DNA of 64,000 nt from Aphrophora alni. Its lineage: Eukaryota; Arthropoda; Insecta; Hemiptera; Aphrophoridae. Below the pieces are notes generated by a model, which searched no databases, was not told the DNA's origin, and worked only from the letters and a program-made list of their open reading frames with translations. Location: positions 9,641,000-9,704,999 of the forward strand of contig OY740766.1 of NCBI GenBank assembly GCA_963513935.1, read 5' to 3'. The stretch's first letter is position 1; the number at the start of each line of letters is the position of its first letter. The translations under genes and the position numbers were made by a program. Positions 22,669 to 34,888 of this stretch are shown here, piece by piece.

Positions 22669-23060
22669 ACTCTCCATCCCATTCTATCTCAAAATTTCGC
22701 ACTCTATCTTCTCACATTCTCTCTCTCTTTCTCTGTATCCTTCTTCCTTATTTATTTCTTCTTACCGCCTTTTTTCCTCCATCTCTCTTTCCTCCCCTGC
22801 CTCCTTCTTTCCTTCCCTATATTCCTCCTATTCTATCTCTCTGCCTCCTTCTTTTATTACACCTATCTTCCTACCTATTTTGTTACTTAATTTTCTCTGC
22901 CAGCTTCTTATTTCCTTACCTCTCCCTTTCTGCCTTCTTCTTTGCTTCCATCTCTTCCCTATCACTCTTTTCCTATTTTTCATTTTTTATCCCACCTCTC
23001 TTTCTTCCAGTACATATCCTTTCTCTCCATATCGTTCCCCTTTCGGTCTCTTCCACTCCC
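22571..23060 (+). repeat. CT microsatellite and polypyrimidine tract
   Basis: A (TC)n microsatellite at 22571-22664 with one TA interruption, followed by about 400 bp that is almost entirely C and T on the plus strand. The long open frame across it (22387-22890) is an artefact of the repeat (alternating Ser-Leu). The phrase TTTCCCTC(C/T)CTCTCCTG at about 22432 recurs at 23320, just before the perfect hairpin. Confidence 0.95.
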
Positions 23061-23342
23061 TCATTGGATCAATAGAAAGTTATAAGTTATTCTCCCAAAT
23101 CATATATGTATATATTAAGAACAAATTTAAATTAATTAAGAATTTAAATACACTTGACTAAGGATTAATAATTAACAGAATCGTTATTTGAATCAATAAT
23201 TTATATAATATACTTCGTATACAATATGAATTATTGGGATATTAAATATTTAAAACTAAATTAGTTTTGTAACTATTATAAGTCTAGCTAGAACCATTAA
23301 ATAATTTTTAAATACTTGTTTCCCTCTCTCTCCTGTGATCCG

Positions 23343-23429
23343 TAAAATTGTTTGTGGCCACATTATAAGGTCTTACTTGTCCTGCAGCTGGAGAAGTAAG
23401 ACCTTATAATGTGGCCACAAACAATTTTA
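23343..23429. repeat. Perfect 36-bp inverted repeat (hairpin)
   Basis: Arms 23343-23378 and 23394-23429 are exact reverse complements with a 15-nt loop containing the PstI-like palindrome CTGCAG. Such perfection in old AT-rich DNA implies recent origin or selection. It lies 70 bp upstream of the hammerhead motif at 23500-23557, so both may belong to one element. Confidence 0.95.
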
Positions 23430-23499
23430 TTATTTATGCACGACAAGTCATACTCTGATGTTATATGTGTTAGTGTTGTGTTGTGTTACGTGTTTATGT

Positions 23500-23557
23500 G
23501 TTAGTGCAGGCCTGACGAAGCCGACAATGTTCGGCGAAACAGCGCTGTAGCCATAAC
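23500..23557 (+). ncRNA. Hammerhead-ribozyme motif 1 (best match)
   Basis: All parts of a hammerhead can be drawn. Helix I is GTTA (23500-23503) with TAAC (23554-23557) and GGC (23509-23511) with GCC (23550-23552), split by an internal loop. Core CTGACGA is at 23512-23518. Helix II is GCCGA (23520-23524) with TCGGC (23531-23535) and a 6-nt loop. GAA is at 23536-23538. Helix III is the 10-nt palindrome ACAGCGCTGT (23539-23548), followed by A at 23549, giving a GUA cleavage triplet. The one departure from consensus is an extra A at 23519. The loop-less palindromic helix III would work by two RNA copies pairing, as known for Penelope-like retroelement hammerheads. Confidence 0.7.
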
Positions 23558-23789
23558 TATAATACTGACTGAGGACAACCTCTAAGGTAATTAACTATAT
23601 TAAATATTCAGAGTTTGAACAATCAACTTAAATTGTTAAGTAGACCTATTAGTTTTTCTTGTTTACAATACTTGGAATATAAGTATTACAAATAAAAACA
23701 ATGTTAATAGCACTTTTGAAAAACAGTGTGTTTATTACTTAACGAACCCAGTGATAAAAAAACGTAATAATACGTAGAGTTAATCCTTG

Positions 23790-24165
23790 TGGACATCATG
23801 AAAGCCTTTGATACTTACTTGTTGTTCACTGTCCAGGCTGCATGATGCAGGCGTTAGAAGGATCGTGCTTCAATGATTTCTTTCATTTCAAACCGATAGG
23901 ATGTATCCAACCAAAGTCAAAGAGGTTACTAATAAGCTCGGGAATATAAAATACGGAATTCCTCAGGGATCAGTTCTTACAGGACCGTTATTTTTAATAT
24001 ATGTGAACAGCCTTTGTAATGCACATCTCAAAGGTGATCTTGTCGCTTTTGCAGATGACACGGCATTATTTTATAGGGCTGACACCTTGGAGGAACTTAG
24101 GTCTAATATGCAGAATGATGTATCTGCAATTCAATTCCATATGTATTGTTGTGACATTGTACTCT
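23790..24165 (+). pseudogene. LINE reverse transcriptase fragment (left part)
   Basis: Part of a non-LTR (Jockey/CR1-like) reverse transcriptase. DIMKAFDT near 23793 (usual motif: DxxKAFD) marks the first catalytic aspartate. Then, after a frame change, comes an open frame from about 23880 with GIPQGSVLTGPLFLIYVNSL and FADDTALF, the fingers/palm motifs including the FADD catalytic box. The frame dies near 24165, where the element is interrupted. The matching C-terminal part resumes at about 25080. Several frameshifts and stops make it non-functional. Confidence 0.85.
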
Positions 24166-25045
24166 TATACATATTATAGCATCGTCAATCAATATTAAAT
24201 TAAAATAACATTATATATACATACATTATTATAATACATACTTACAAACTAAATAAGACGTTAAAAAAAAGAAAAAAAAAAAAAAAAACAACAACAAGGT
24301 ACAAGTAACAACAGCAATAATAAAAATATACATATAAACCAAGATAAATAATTTTAGAAATATTAAAATAAGTTAATCAATAAATTGTAAACACTAATTA
24401 ACATAATAACAGGAAATTCACAAATAAATAAATGATAAAATACAAAAGTAAATAGCATTACAAGCAACAAAAACATCAAATAGAAATTAACATACAAAGA
24501 CCAAACAACAAACAATACACCTATTTCGCCTGACATATTATTTGCCACAGCAGAAAAACTCCTTCATAGAGTAAAAGGATCCAGACAACAAAAGTTGTCT
24601 AAGGCTTTTCTTAAACTCTTTATAATTTTGAATATTTTTAAGCTTTCCTGGAGTTTATTGAACAAAACTACTCCAGCTTGTGATGGTAGCTTTTTATACT
24701 TTCTTAACCTGTGTTGGGCTAATCGTAAGTGGTTTCTGAATCGGGTACATGTTCATCCTTATTGAGAATGGGATTATATTAAATTTAATATGTAATATTA
24801 TTAAAAAAATATAAATACTCGGAACTGTCAATATCCCAGCTCCTGGAAAGCATGTTTACAGGTTTCTTTTCTTTTTAAACTCGCTATCAGTTGCACTGCT
24901 TTTTTCTGTAGAACAAAAAGCCTTTCCACAATCTAAATGTAGGTATCACCCCATAGCTCAGATGAGAATGTACAAGCGCATACATTTTTAAGCTCCGATG
25001 GTGGTTTACGGCAAATTATATGGTCATGAGCTATAAAACATAAAA
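24166..25045 (-). pseudogene. Antisense LINE 3' fragment nested in another LINE
   Basis: Reading the minus strand from about 25000 to 24540, across stops and frameshifts, gives the post-RT region of a non-LTR element: KMYALVHSHLSYG (typical YALVHSHLSYG phrase), then a PVNMLSRSWDI-like stretch. Next comes LRLAQHRLRKYKKLP followed by QAGVVLFNKL, the common LINE C-terminal pattern. From 24540 to about 24170 it continues as 3' UTR-like AT-rich DNA, with an A-rich run on plus at 24268-24291. The insert separates the two halves of a plus-strand LINE, so it inserted later. Confidence 0.75.
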
Positions 25046-25752
25046 CATCATTTTTTAAAATTGTGTTCTTCCGGATTTGTTAATATTAAATCATAAATTC
25101 AATTGCAATTAATCTATTTGCCAATGCGTTTCCATTGAGAGGTTTACCAAATTAAATATTTGGGGTTGATTGTTGACACTAGGTTTACTTAGAAACAGCA
25201 TATTCATTTCGAAATAGACAAATTGATAAAATATACTAGAATTTTTTATATGCTTAGATATGTATGAAATAGCTAGTTTTTTAAGGCTATTATATAAATT
25301 ATAATATAGACTTACAATTTGGGGAGGAGCATATTTCACATCATTAAAACCAGTAATAACAATTCAGAAGAATTTTATCATTTCAAATAAATTTAAAAGA
25401 GAGCATACAGCACCTTTTTTTTTGACGTTTGTATATTCTTCCTTTAAGAAGTTTGTATGTGTATAAAGTGCTAAGATGTTTCTTTGAAAGGAGTGGTGAT
25501 TTCAGTTCCTGAACAAGAACTCAAATTTTAAACAACAAATTAAATACTTACGTACCTAAACCGAATTTGACTGTTTTTATGAAATTCTTTTCATTTCTAG
25601 CACCAAAGTTATTTAACTGTTTGCCATATAATATCCAAAGCTGTAAATATAAGAATACATTTTCCCGGTTATTAAGAGAATATGTAATTGAAATAGACAA
25701 TATTAAACCATATTTTAAAGTAATAACTCAATGTGTATGTGCGTGGGTGTGA
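25046..25752 (+). pseudogene. LINE C-terminal fragment (right part)
   Basis: Continues the plus-strand LINE. Across several frames one reads SICQCVSIERFTKLN, then LGLIVDTRF and LIKYTRIFYMLRYV, then QFGGGAYFTSLKPVITIQ. It closes with the open stretch at 25567-25752, holding FLAPKLFNCLPYNIQSC. These are the usual post-RT and C-terminal phrases of Jockey/CR1-like elements (YLGL, WGGA, APKLFN-LP). Stops and frameshifts are frequent. Followed by a GT-rich stretch (25730-25860) and probable 3' UTR. Confidence 0.85.
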
Positions 25753-26352
25753 GGAAAACTGATTTTGTCTGTTTGTGTTGGTGAGGGAGGGTGTGTTGTG
25801 CACAGATGTTATATGTGTGAGCATGTGTATGTGTAGGGTGGGGGGGAGGCAGATGTGTTTGATGATATGTTTTTACCAAATTAGTTCTGATAATTAAAAT
25901 TGTATAACTTGGTTTGGGTAATTTATAATTATATATATTTTATTATTGTATTGTATAATTTGATAGAAAGAGAGAATGTATGTGTGAGTGATAGATGAAA
26001 AAGATTTTAGAGTGCATATTTAGTTTTTAATTAGGTTAGGAATTTAGTTGGTTTCTGATAAAATTAAATTTAGTAAACACATTGTTTTAAATATCTTGTC
26101 TAAGGTAATTAAGATTGAAAGTTCGTTTTGTTTTGAATTTTGTAACTTTATATAAAGTTATTGTTTATTTTCCTGGGCTCAAGCAGCTGCGGTTTTGTCT
26201 ACTTTAATCAAATCGAAATAATTTTGTAATATTATTTTTTTATGTTTTAGTGTGTAGTTTAGCATTAATTAGTTTATAATACACATATTAGGTAATACAC
26301 ATATAGCACCAGACAGGTTTATAACCTAGTGGTATTATTTATTTGTTTGTAG

Positions 26353-26454
26353 GGTATTCAGTAATGGACGTTCCACGTTCTGGCAGTCCAAAGATAGAGT
26401 TGACTTTAGATAACGAAGATGCAAATTTGTTTGACAGTTTGGTTTTTTAATAAA
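26353..26454 (+). CDS. Possible 3'-terminal exon, unidentified gene
   Basis: After a plausible 3' splice acceptor (TTTGTTTGTAG, ending 26352) a short open frame runs GYSVMDVPRSGSPKIELT and on to a final FDSLVF, with TAA at 26448-26450 overlapping an AATAAA polyadenylation signal (26449-26454). The composition (balanced, acidic, no low complexity) looks more coding than its surroundings. There is no homology call, no upstream exon identified, and the stretch is only about 32 codons, so this is a guess worth testing with RNA data. It may equally be the tail of an unrecognised mobile element. Confidence 0.25.
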
Positions 26455-29400
26455 ATTCTCTGAAAATTTATTGCAGTACTAATTTTGCGCGTGAAAGCGT
26501 TTTCTTAAAGTTGACGGGAACATTTTGAACATAAAAACTGAGTTGTTATTATTTTTAACTATTATAAATGAAAGTAATATTTATATTGAATATAGTGACT
26601 TTTGGGATACTCTGTATATAGACATTTCTTATTTCAATTCTACACCTTTTAACAGTATGATTTTATGGAATAATAAGAACAGCCTACACTGCAATAAAAT
26701 GTCACTGCAAATACAACACTCAGCTGTACTAAAATTGCATATTCTACGCCGTGGACATTTTATTCGTTCTACCATTATTAAAGATTTATCTTTGGTGTAT
26801 TTATACCTCACGACAGATATTGAAACAATTTTTTTAATGCAATTAAATATGTAGATAGTTTTGTGGGTTTTATTTATAAATGGTAAATAGAGTCTATTCT
26901 TTGCTCCTTCTCGCATAAATGTAGTAAGTTAAGTGATGGGTCACATATTTGTTTTGAGTTTTTTTGGTTATATCCGTTTTCAGATCCTGAGTTCAAAACT
27001 GTTTTTTTTTTTTTTTTTGAAAGATGTCAGCCTGATGGGCGTCTGTAGTTTGTTCTGTAACCCAAACCCTCGTTTTGGTTTTAATCAAATTTATTATGTG
27101 GGATATTTTAGCCATCTCGCGTGGTTTCTATAATTTTGTCGTTATTTTAGGGGCTACTCAAAGATACATAATTACTATTTTATAAAAATCGGTTCTATCA
27201 ATGTTAATAAAATTTTGCTCGAGTCTAGCCTCTTAGGATCTAAACAAAGCGTAATGCGTTCAAAAATACCGGTTTGTGAATCATCGGTAAAAAATAAGAA
27301 TCATCGGCCTTTTTAACGATATTTCACATAGTAAAATGTGAAGTAAAATAATGTAACTGTGCAGAAACAATTAAAAACAAAAAAACTTGACCAGCATTTT
27401 TTAAAGCTTGAAATAATAAAAAATACCAAGGACTTGTTTATAAACAATCAAAGCAAGTTTAGGGTCATATTTACATACATAAATCATCCTTCCATGGTGC
27501 ATATTGATTTTTAATCGACAATTACAGAACTGACGTGTTAAGCAACGAATATGTTTGGTTAGTATTTCGTTTGTGAAAGGGTGTTGTAGGAAGTTTGTGC
27601 AATGATTTTGCACAGTTTATATCATTACGGAGGATCCAAAGTCCTGTTAAAAAGTAATTGTCAATTGAACAGTAGATATCGTCTATTATGCTAGTGTAAA
27701 AATTATATATAATGTATGAACATTTCCTGCTTGAATAGGTCAACTTATAGTTTTTCTATTTTGGATATTTTACAATCAATTTAACAATTTACTGATATAA
27801 CTAAATGCATGAAAACACAATTTTCCACAAAGTGTAGGGTTTGTGTGCATGTAGCAGCTGAGGATGATGATGACCAGTCATTGAAACAACATCTGGTATT
27901 TGTGTTGCAAAGCTTTCGGTAGTGGGAAGATGGGGGACATATGGAGACCAACGGATCTTTTCAGTTCTCCGCTAATTTGAGCCAGTGGGAATCATATTAC
28001 CCCACTAAACTGACCCGTGGGTAAATCTCACCTGGTCAGCCATTTTGAAGAGACTAAGTATTAAATTAATAAAACTATAACCAAACCTATTATATGGTAA
28101 AATAAATTAACACATCAAGCAAGGTTTGGGGATGTTTTGAACCTGCACAACCCGAACGTGGTTTTCTATTTAAACCTAAATTTATTAAGTAACGGTTCCA
28201 ACCGAGCGTCTGCCACCAGTTCTGTCCGCGCACTATGGTTTGCGTTTTGGCCGGCGTTTGCGCATCTCTTCTGGGTTACGCGGAGGGGGAAAGATGAACA
28301 AGAACCCTACAATGCCCCTTTCAATTTTTGGCGATAGGCAATACGCAACACTCCGAAGTTATTTAGGCAACCAAGAGGTGATCAAGCGGGGCGGTGATGG
28401 ATATCATCACAGTATTGCACAAATAAAGTTATTTTGTGAAAAATTGTGTTTTCATTCATTCGATTATTGAAGTTTCCACAAGTGTAGTTCATTATAGTTG
28501 ATTGATATTGTAAAAACAACATGTAAATCTTTTCTTTTATGCGTGATGCTGAATGCAAACTATTCTTTCTATATCTGTCAATAATGAAGGCTTGTTATTC
28601 AATTCGCTTAATTAAAACGTAACACGTATCTCTATACATTTATAACATCTATGATTCAAGCAACTATCTTTTTTCTACGAAGTGTATTTCATAGAATTAA
28701 CATCAATGTTGCAAAACTGAAGTTATAGAGTTATAAAGTTATGCGGAGGTACAATTAGTGTATAGTAAATCTTACCAGACAGGTTGTTTATGGTAATTTT
28801 ATTTTTCGAATGGAACTTTTAAAACATAACTAAGTTTGAATCAATTTGACATTTAAAATAGCAATATTCAAGTCAAAATTCCAATTTGACTTGTAGTAGG
28901 TCTAACTTTTTTTTTTAGAAAAAGAGTTGTATTAAAATTAAAATAAAAATATAACATAAAAAAAAAATGTATTCCAAATAAGGTAAATAATTCACGAGAT
29001 GTTTCTGCTCTCAACATTTTCTTTCTCATATATACAGCGATGATGACTTTTTCACCTTTAAACAATAAAGGAAAAAACATATTACAGTAGTTGCCATCTT
29101 ACCAAAAATACCTGTTTGGGATTTATTCGTTAAAAAGGACATGTTTTAAAATTAAATAAATAATTAAGGAATTAAATTAATCGTACAAAACTTTACACGA
29201 AGACCAATTTTATAAAAGATACGAAACAAAATGAGTTGGACGCCATCATGGTACTTACCCAGCCCCACGATACACAGTAGTACAAATATTGGTCTCTTGT
29301 GCTTTGTATGGTAGATCAAGGGGTCCTTGTTTTGTAAGATACGTATTTTGTTTAAAACGGTTGTTACACAGGTTTTTTGAACCTCGTAATTGTAATTTTC

Positions 29401-30470
29401 ACTGGCGTCGCTCGGGTTAGTGACTTAGTTCCGGCGAGTCTCTAAGCTGTACATACACGAAGGAGCTTCTATTTGATACTCTCGTGTCCATGTAGCATCT
29501 CGTAACTGCGAAATATCACATTTTCTTGTGAAGTTAAGTTTCGAAATTACATTTGAAACAATAAACGTAGGGAGGTAGGATTTGTAACCGTTACACGTAG
29601 AATTGAAATCTGCAACTTTTCATATACTTTAAGTGTGTTATAAGTTGAATAACAAGGCCTACATGAGATGTGAAAAATAAATTGTTTAATATGGCCGACA
29701 TTTTGATATTTTAAATCGATGTTTCTGTTTTTAATAGGGTTGATACTAAATTTCATATTCCTATCTTTCTTTTTGTAGGAGCTATCGTGTTTACGTACAG
29801 ACGACAACAACGTAGGGCAGACGCCATATTGAAAATAACATTTAAGCTTTCCGTAGGCCATTAGACAAAAATAAAGGTGACATTTTATACGATTATCAAA
29901 CCTACCTTATGAATCGTATCTGGGTGCGTAAAATGGAGAGAAACCACGAGATGTAGTCAAAATACGCTCACATACCAAATTTGATAAAAATAGGTACAAT
30001 TACTTGCCTGTCAGCCATTCTTTACAAACATACACCTAGCACTAAAAAAACTATTTTCTGAATTTCTCAGTAAAAAGTTTATTAAATTCTTAAAATACCT
30101 TAACCTAATATTACCAACAATATCTTGTAGCAGAATTCTTTATTTTGTAGATATTTTCATCTTTGAAGTTGGTATACATCTAGTCACTTTATATTTATCA
30201 GTGACTAATTGTTAGTAAATTACCAAGAATATCAGTGAACTTTATGAACAAGTTATTGTGGCTTACAAACATGATAACTGTTTCATTAATAATGAATACA
30301 TTTTCCTAACAATTTCAAAATAATTCCTCCTGATTCAAACACATATTTAAGATGTAATTGAGTTTGTTTATGTTCTTTTATAGATAAAATAAGTCTTACT
30401 TTAACTAAAAAGAATGAAAGAAGAGCACTGAAAACTTTTTAATGTAAAATAAATACTTTAAACAGACTGT
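26455..30470. other. No gene seen; parts of dispersed repeats
   Basis: AT-rich DNA. About 27180-27300 belongs to a degenerate repeat (AAAATCGGTT..., ATAAAATTTTGCT, CTTAGGATC) also at about 55430-55560 and 58740-58870. About 29620-29730 (GTGTGTTATAAGTTGAATAAC, then a phrase like ATGGCCGCCAT) recurs at 52390-52470. Open frames of 66-109 codons (for example 26525-26854 and 26629-26916 on opposite strands) have no recognised domains. Confidence 0.5.
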
Positions 30471-30480
30471 TGAGTTTATT

Positions 30481-30880
30481 GTCACGTCCGTAACAAACCA
30501 GTGTCACGTCCGTAACGTTTTATCAATTTTTTAATTGAAATATTACAAGCTTTTAAGATTGAACACTAATGTTTTTAGGAAGGTATTTATCTTAAGATAA
30601 GCTGACAAAAATTTAATTCATAAATTTCCCAAGAAATTAACAGACTTGTTAACAATTGTAACAGTATGTCAGAAGACAAGTTAGTGCTTTTCAAGTCACG
30701 TCCGTAACTCCAACTTAGTTGAACTATACATCAAAACCAATAATATGATCATTTTCAAATTTAGTGCAAAAATAGTATAAAAAATTACCTACCAGTTGAG
30801 CTTTAACAATTTACAAAATAAAATTAACTTTTCTTTTTTTCCAAGTTGTAATGCACGTAACTATAACGTCCGTAACAAAA
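30481..30880 (+). repeat. Recurring 14-bp motif GTCACGTCCGTAAC
   Basis: The motif GTCACGTCCGTAAC occurs at 30481 and 30503, again near 30696, and as ATAACGTCCGTAAC near 30863, all in the same orientation within 400 bp of otherwise plain AT-rich DNA. Spacing is irregular. Subterminal repeats that bind a transposase often look like this, and so do clustered transcription-factor sites. I cannot tell which. Confidence 0.7.
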
Positions 30881-33800
30881 GAATGGCTGCTGTACAGATA
30901 ACAGGCGACTAGCAGGGATCATCCAAACAAACAGCTAATGTTCGGCTAATGGGACAACAAAACAGATTGTTCCAGGCAAAAATCTACAAAACTTTTTGAC
31001 CTGTCTCATAACTTGCTCTATACTACACCATTAAGAGAAAGTAAAATAACAAAAGCAATTCGTGTTCTATCGCGACTGCATGACGCTCTGTGCGGGTAAT
31101 TAATTAACACTGTGAAACTACAGTGGAACCTATGAACATGTTCAATCCTTCATTTTTAATTTAATACAAGCGATAGGTGATAAAACACGTCTTGAGTATA
31201 AAACGTTTGTATCTTTTTCATTCAGAAATCATAGTTAATGTAAGAAAAACACTACCGGGGATTACACAACAGTTTGAGTGACAGGTTACACAGTTTTCAT
31301 CCAGGTTATTGGTGGTAATTGCGCCCTCAAACTTCGTTAGTCTAACTAAAACAATGTTAACACTAATATTGGTGAAAGTCAGAACTTTTTATTTCATCTC
31401 TCTGATCAGTTTTCTCTTGACCAAATCCTAATATCTACCATCACTAACGCATTTAGGGTATTCGAGAGTTTGGTATCTTCTTTTTATACTATTTTCTAAA
31501 TGATTTTTTTTGCCTTTAATTAACAATTAAAATAAATTCTTTCATGGGGGTAAAGTAGCTCTTATTGTTTACAATTACTTCTTATTATGTGAAAATTTCT
31601 GTTACGTCACGTGTTGTGTTAAACAGTAGCCACATTGTGTTAACTAGAATAAAATGTGTCTTTGTGATGTATCAAAGAAAGAATCGTGGTTTACTGTTAA
31701 CAGAACATTTAACTAGCATTGGTTTCCAACCGAATAATCAAAGTTTACAAAACTTCTTTGTGGTAAAAAGTATAATCGATATAATCTTGGATACATCATG
31801 ACTGAACTCAATAAAACTTTGTAGCCGTGGAAGATAACATGAATATAAAAATGTATACATGGAACTTAGCCAAGATTATTTTATCAGCACCAAGTTAGTT
31901 CCACATTCATAAATTATTTTTTACCATGTTTAATGGTTTATAAAAGAAAGATAAGAAAGGCGTTGGGCTGGTAAATCTTAAATTTATTCAAATTACTTCG
32001 TAAATCAAAAATATAAGTTTATCAGTAAACAATAAATCATAAAATGATTGGAATAAAATAAATAATGTTTATAAAAAGAATATTTTCAATAATAGCCTAT
32101 TTGTTATAGGTAAATTAAATACTTACTGTAGGCTACTCATACAGTTTATAAGTAGTTAAATAAAGACTTATTTCAATGTTTTCTGTTTTTACAAAATCTG
32201 TTGAGTGTGCTCTGAGAAAAAATAAACAATACAGATCTGCAATAAGAAACTTGTATCTAGGTCAATAGAACATTTTCCAGCAATTACAAGGTCAGGATGC
32301 ACAGCTACTGTAATTATTAATTACGATATCTTCGCTAGGGGGTGTTAACTTACAGGACAACGGTAATTTGACCAACCAATATTGTGTGATTAAAATAGTT
32401 ATTAAAAGTTTTATTTAAAGATTATTGTTTGTGTTTTACCGAAGGTTGAATATTATTTTGTTTGGTTTACGATGTGAGAAAACCGATGTCTTGGTGCAGT
32501 GTTCTTGTTTATATTTATTTCAATTGTGAATTGTGTGAATATTTTATAGAGTAAAAAAAGTCAGTCTGACTTAAAAATGTTTTTGTATCATTCGTCATTG
32601 TTCATGAAGCAGTAAGAGAGTAATGGAAGGTAAGAAATAGTAAATGTTAGAAGGTTATCTTTAGTAGGTCTATTTGTTGATAGTATTTATTAACTTAACC
32701 TTAAAGTGTACACATAGGAACATAGAGTCTGGCCAGTCTTGGATGGTGTGTATCGGGATTAGTAGACCCTTCGCTCACGCATGCGCAGGTAAGGACCGCA
32801 AGACAATGGCTGGGTGAGCTACCTGTCGCTCATAGCAAGACGGCTAGTATCTACTATGATTTTTTACAAATTGTTTTGTTACAATTAATTATATTATCGG
32901 CATCTACATGAAATTACAAGAGAAATAGGTCAAAATTCGACCATATTTCTGCAAAGTAAGGCATATTAATAAACATAAAAACTTCTTCTCTGCGTTTCAA
33001 TGCTTATTTAAAGCTTTTTTTTTAAATTCCATTAAAGGTTTTTGTGTATTTTGTTTGTTTTTTGTTTATTGCACGAGTTACTTTGTGAGAACATGAACTA
33101 CTTACAATATTTACAAAATCTTTGTAAAAGTGTATTTTCATATTTCACTTCTTTTTGAAAAGATCAAGCTGTTTATTCCAAAAGAGCCCAGCAGATGTCC
33201 TCATCTTCGTCCACGTTCCATTCGTCACTTCTCGTAAATTTTACCTAGAGAAAAGTGGGCCAAATATGTGGAACATGTGGGAACAATCAAGGAAGAAAAC
33301 TGGAATAGTGAAGGGCTTGATGAGCCGAGTGTACAACAATTCATTAACTTGGAACCAAGTTTTCCTGTAGTCACCAGGAGATTGGCCAGACTGTAGCTTG
33401 TTCCAATTAATCTCGCTTTATAGGATAGGCCTAGGCTACTGTAGAATATTTAGTAAACTACTTCTTTATGTTACATTATTAAAGGGAAATATTCAGTGCT
33501 CATATTTTATCGTTGAACGGGTATGAAAGTTTCAGTTTTATTGCTCTAGAAGGTATAACTACGCTAATAAGGTAATTATTTGGATTTTGGGGAATCTCAG
33601 TTTTCTTATGTTCCAAAATATACATCCTAGACGATTCTGTTCCTTGTTTTGATGGCAAGGAGGAAAATAATGATTTCAAAATGACAGAAAAAGTAGTTCT
33701 CGTACTTAACCTAACCGAAGACAAAATCAGAGTATAGAGCGAAATCTTCTTCTTAGGATTTCTAATATTTATTTCTATATACAATTTCAAATTATGTAAT

Positions 33801-34888
33801 TATTACAATTCCAAATTATGTAATTATTACAATTCCAAATTTTATGAAATCGCCTACACTAAATATTGAAATAAATTCATAGATTCTATCGATGGTAAAT
33901 TTATACAATTTTTGGATCACTATTTATAATAATGATAATTTATATAACCACATTTTGTGCAAATTTAAAATAAGAATACTGTTCTCAAGCTTCTCACTCG
34001 CCCATCCAAAAAAATAAATAAAAACGAACCAAACTAATCGTTCCCAAATATCTCATTATCGGTACCAATAGGTTATCAATAAAAAGTGATAATCAGCTAT
34101 TGACACCATATTTGAAAAAAATCAATAAAATTCAACAAAGCTAGGTTTACTAATCCTTGAATATCATTTGTTATTCGTCATTTTTGTAATTCATTTATCA
34201 GAAATGTTTTAAATGTACGCTCTGTGAAGTAATTTTTTCTGTAAAAATGGATTTAAAAACACAAGACTATTTTATAAATTACGTATAGTTTCTACTCATA
34301 AATTGTGTTATTTATAAATGAGAGCTATTTATAATTCGGTTCAATGAGTCTGCAAGGATTCAACTAGACAGATTATGCTAGGCTTTGGACCAACGTCAGT
34401 CTAGCGGTTCAAAGCAATATCAAACAAATCGAGCGGAAGATTCTGTCCCAGTTACAGCAAGAGTTTTGACCCGTTAAAGTATTTATTAGAATTATTAATT
34501 ATAATATTCTCGTTCAAAATTGTACACCTCAAATTGTTACCAAATAAAGTTGTCAAATTATTGACCGAGCAAAGCGATTTTGTTTTAACTTTACCATTTA
34601 GTATTTTGTTTATTTCGCAGTTTTTTAAAACTGACAATTCGGTTATTCTTTGACCTATAATAAAAGTAAAAATATTGTAAATTTTGTCGTTAAAAGAACA
34701 AATTATTTGTAAATTATTTTCGAATTTATTTGTTTTGACGCATTCCACATTTTAAATGTCTGCCATTTTGTAACTGTATAAATCCTGTAAATCAGAACCA
34801 GAAGAACGTAAGTTCAAATATTACAATTTTCAAATTATTACATCATTGTATGTAGAATTTTATTCTACATAAGCTATAACAACGTAAG
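30881..34888. other. No gene seen
   Basis: AT-rich, no recognised domain. A short tandem duplication of 26-27 bp (AATTATGTAATTATTACAATTCC unit) lies at about 33785-33835. Frames such as 31565-31801, 33155-33370, 33500-33790 and 34452-34748 match nothing I know. Confidence 0.5.

Noticed and set aside
22387..22890. 167-codon open frame
   Set aside because: It lies across the CT microsatellite and polypyrimidine tract; the protein is Ser-Leu repeats and continues as low-complexity. Repeats with even period stay open by chance.
27858..27886. CTGAGGA...GAAA resembling a sixth hammerhead
   Set aside because: Helix II can be drawn (GATGA/TCATT) but there is no palindromic or closed helix III with a UH site and no helix I partner.
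32625..32640. ATGGAAGgtaag as a first coding exon with splice donor
   Set aside because: Two-codon exon with no supporting promoter or downstream exon; such strings are common by chance.
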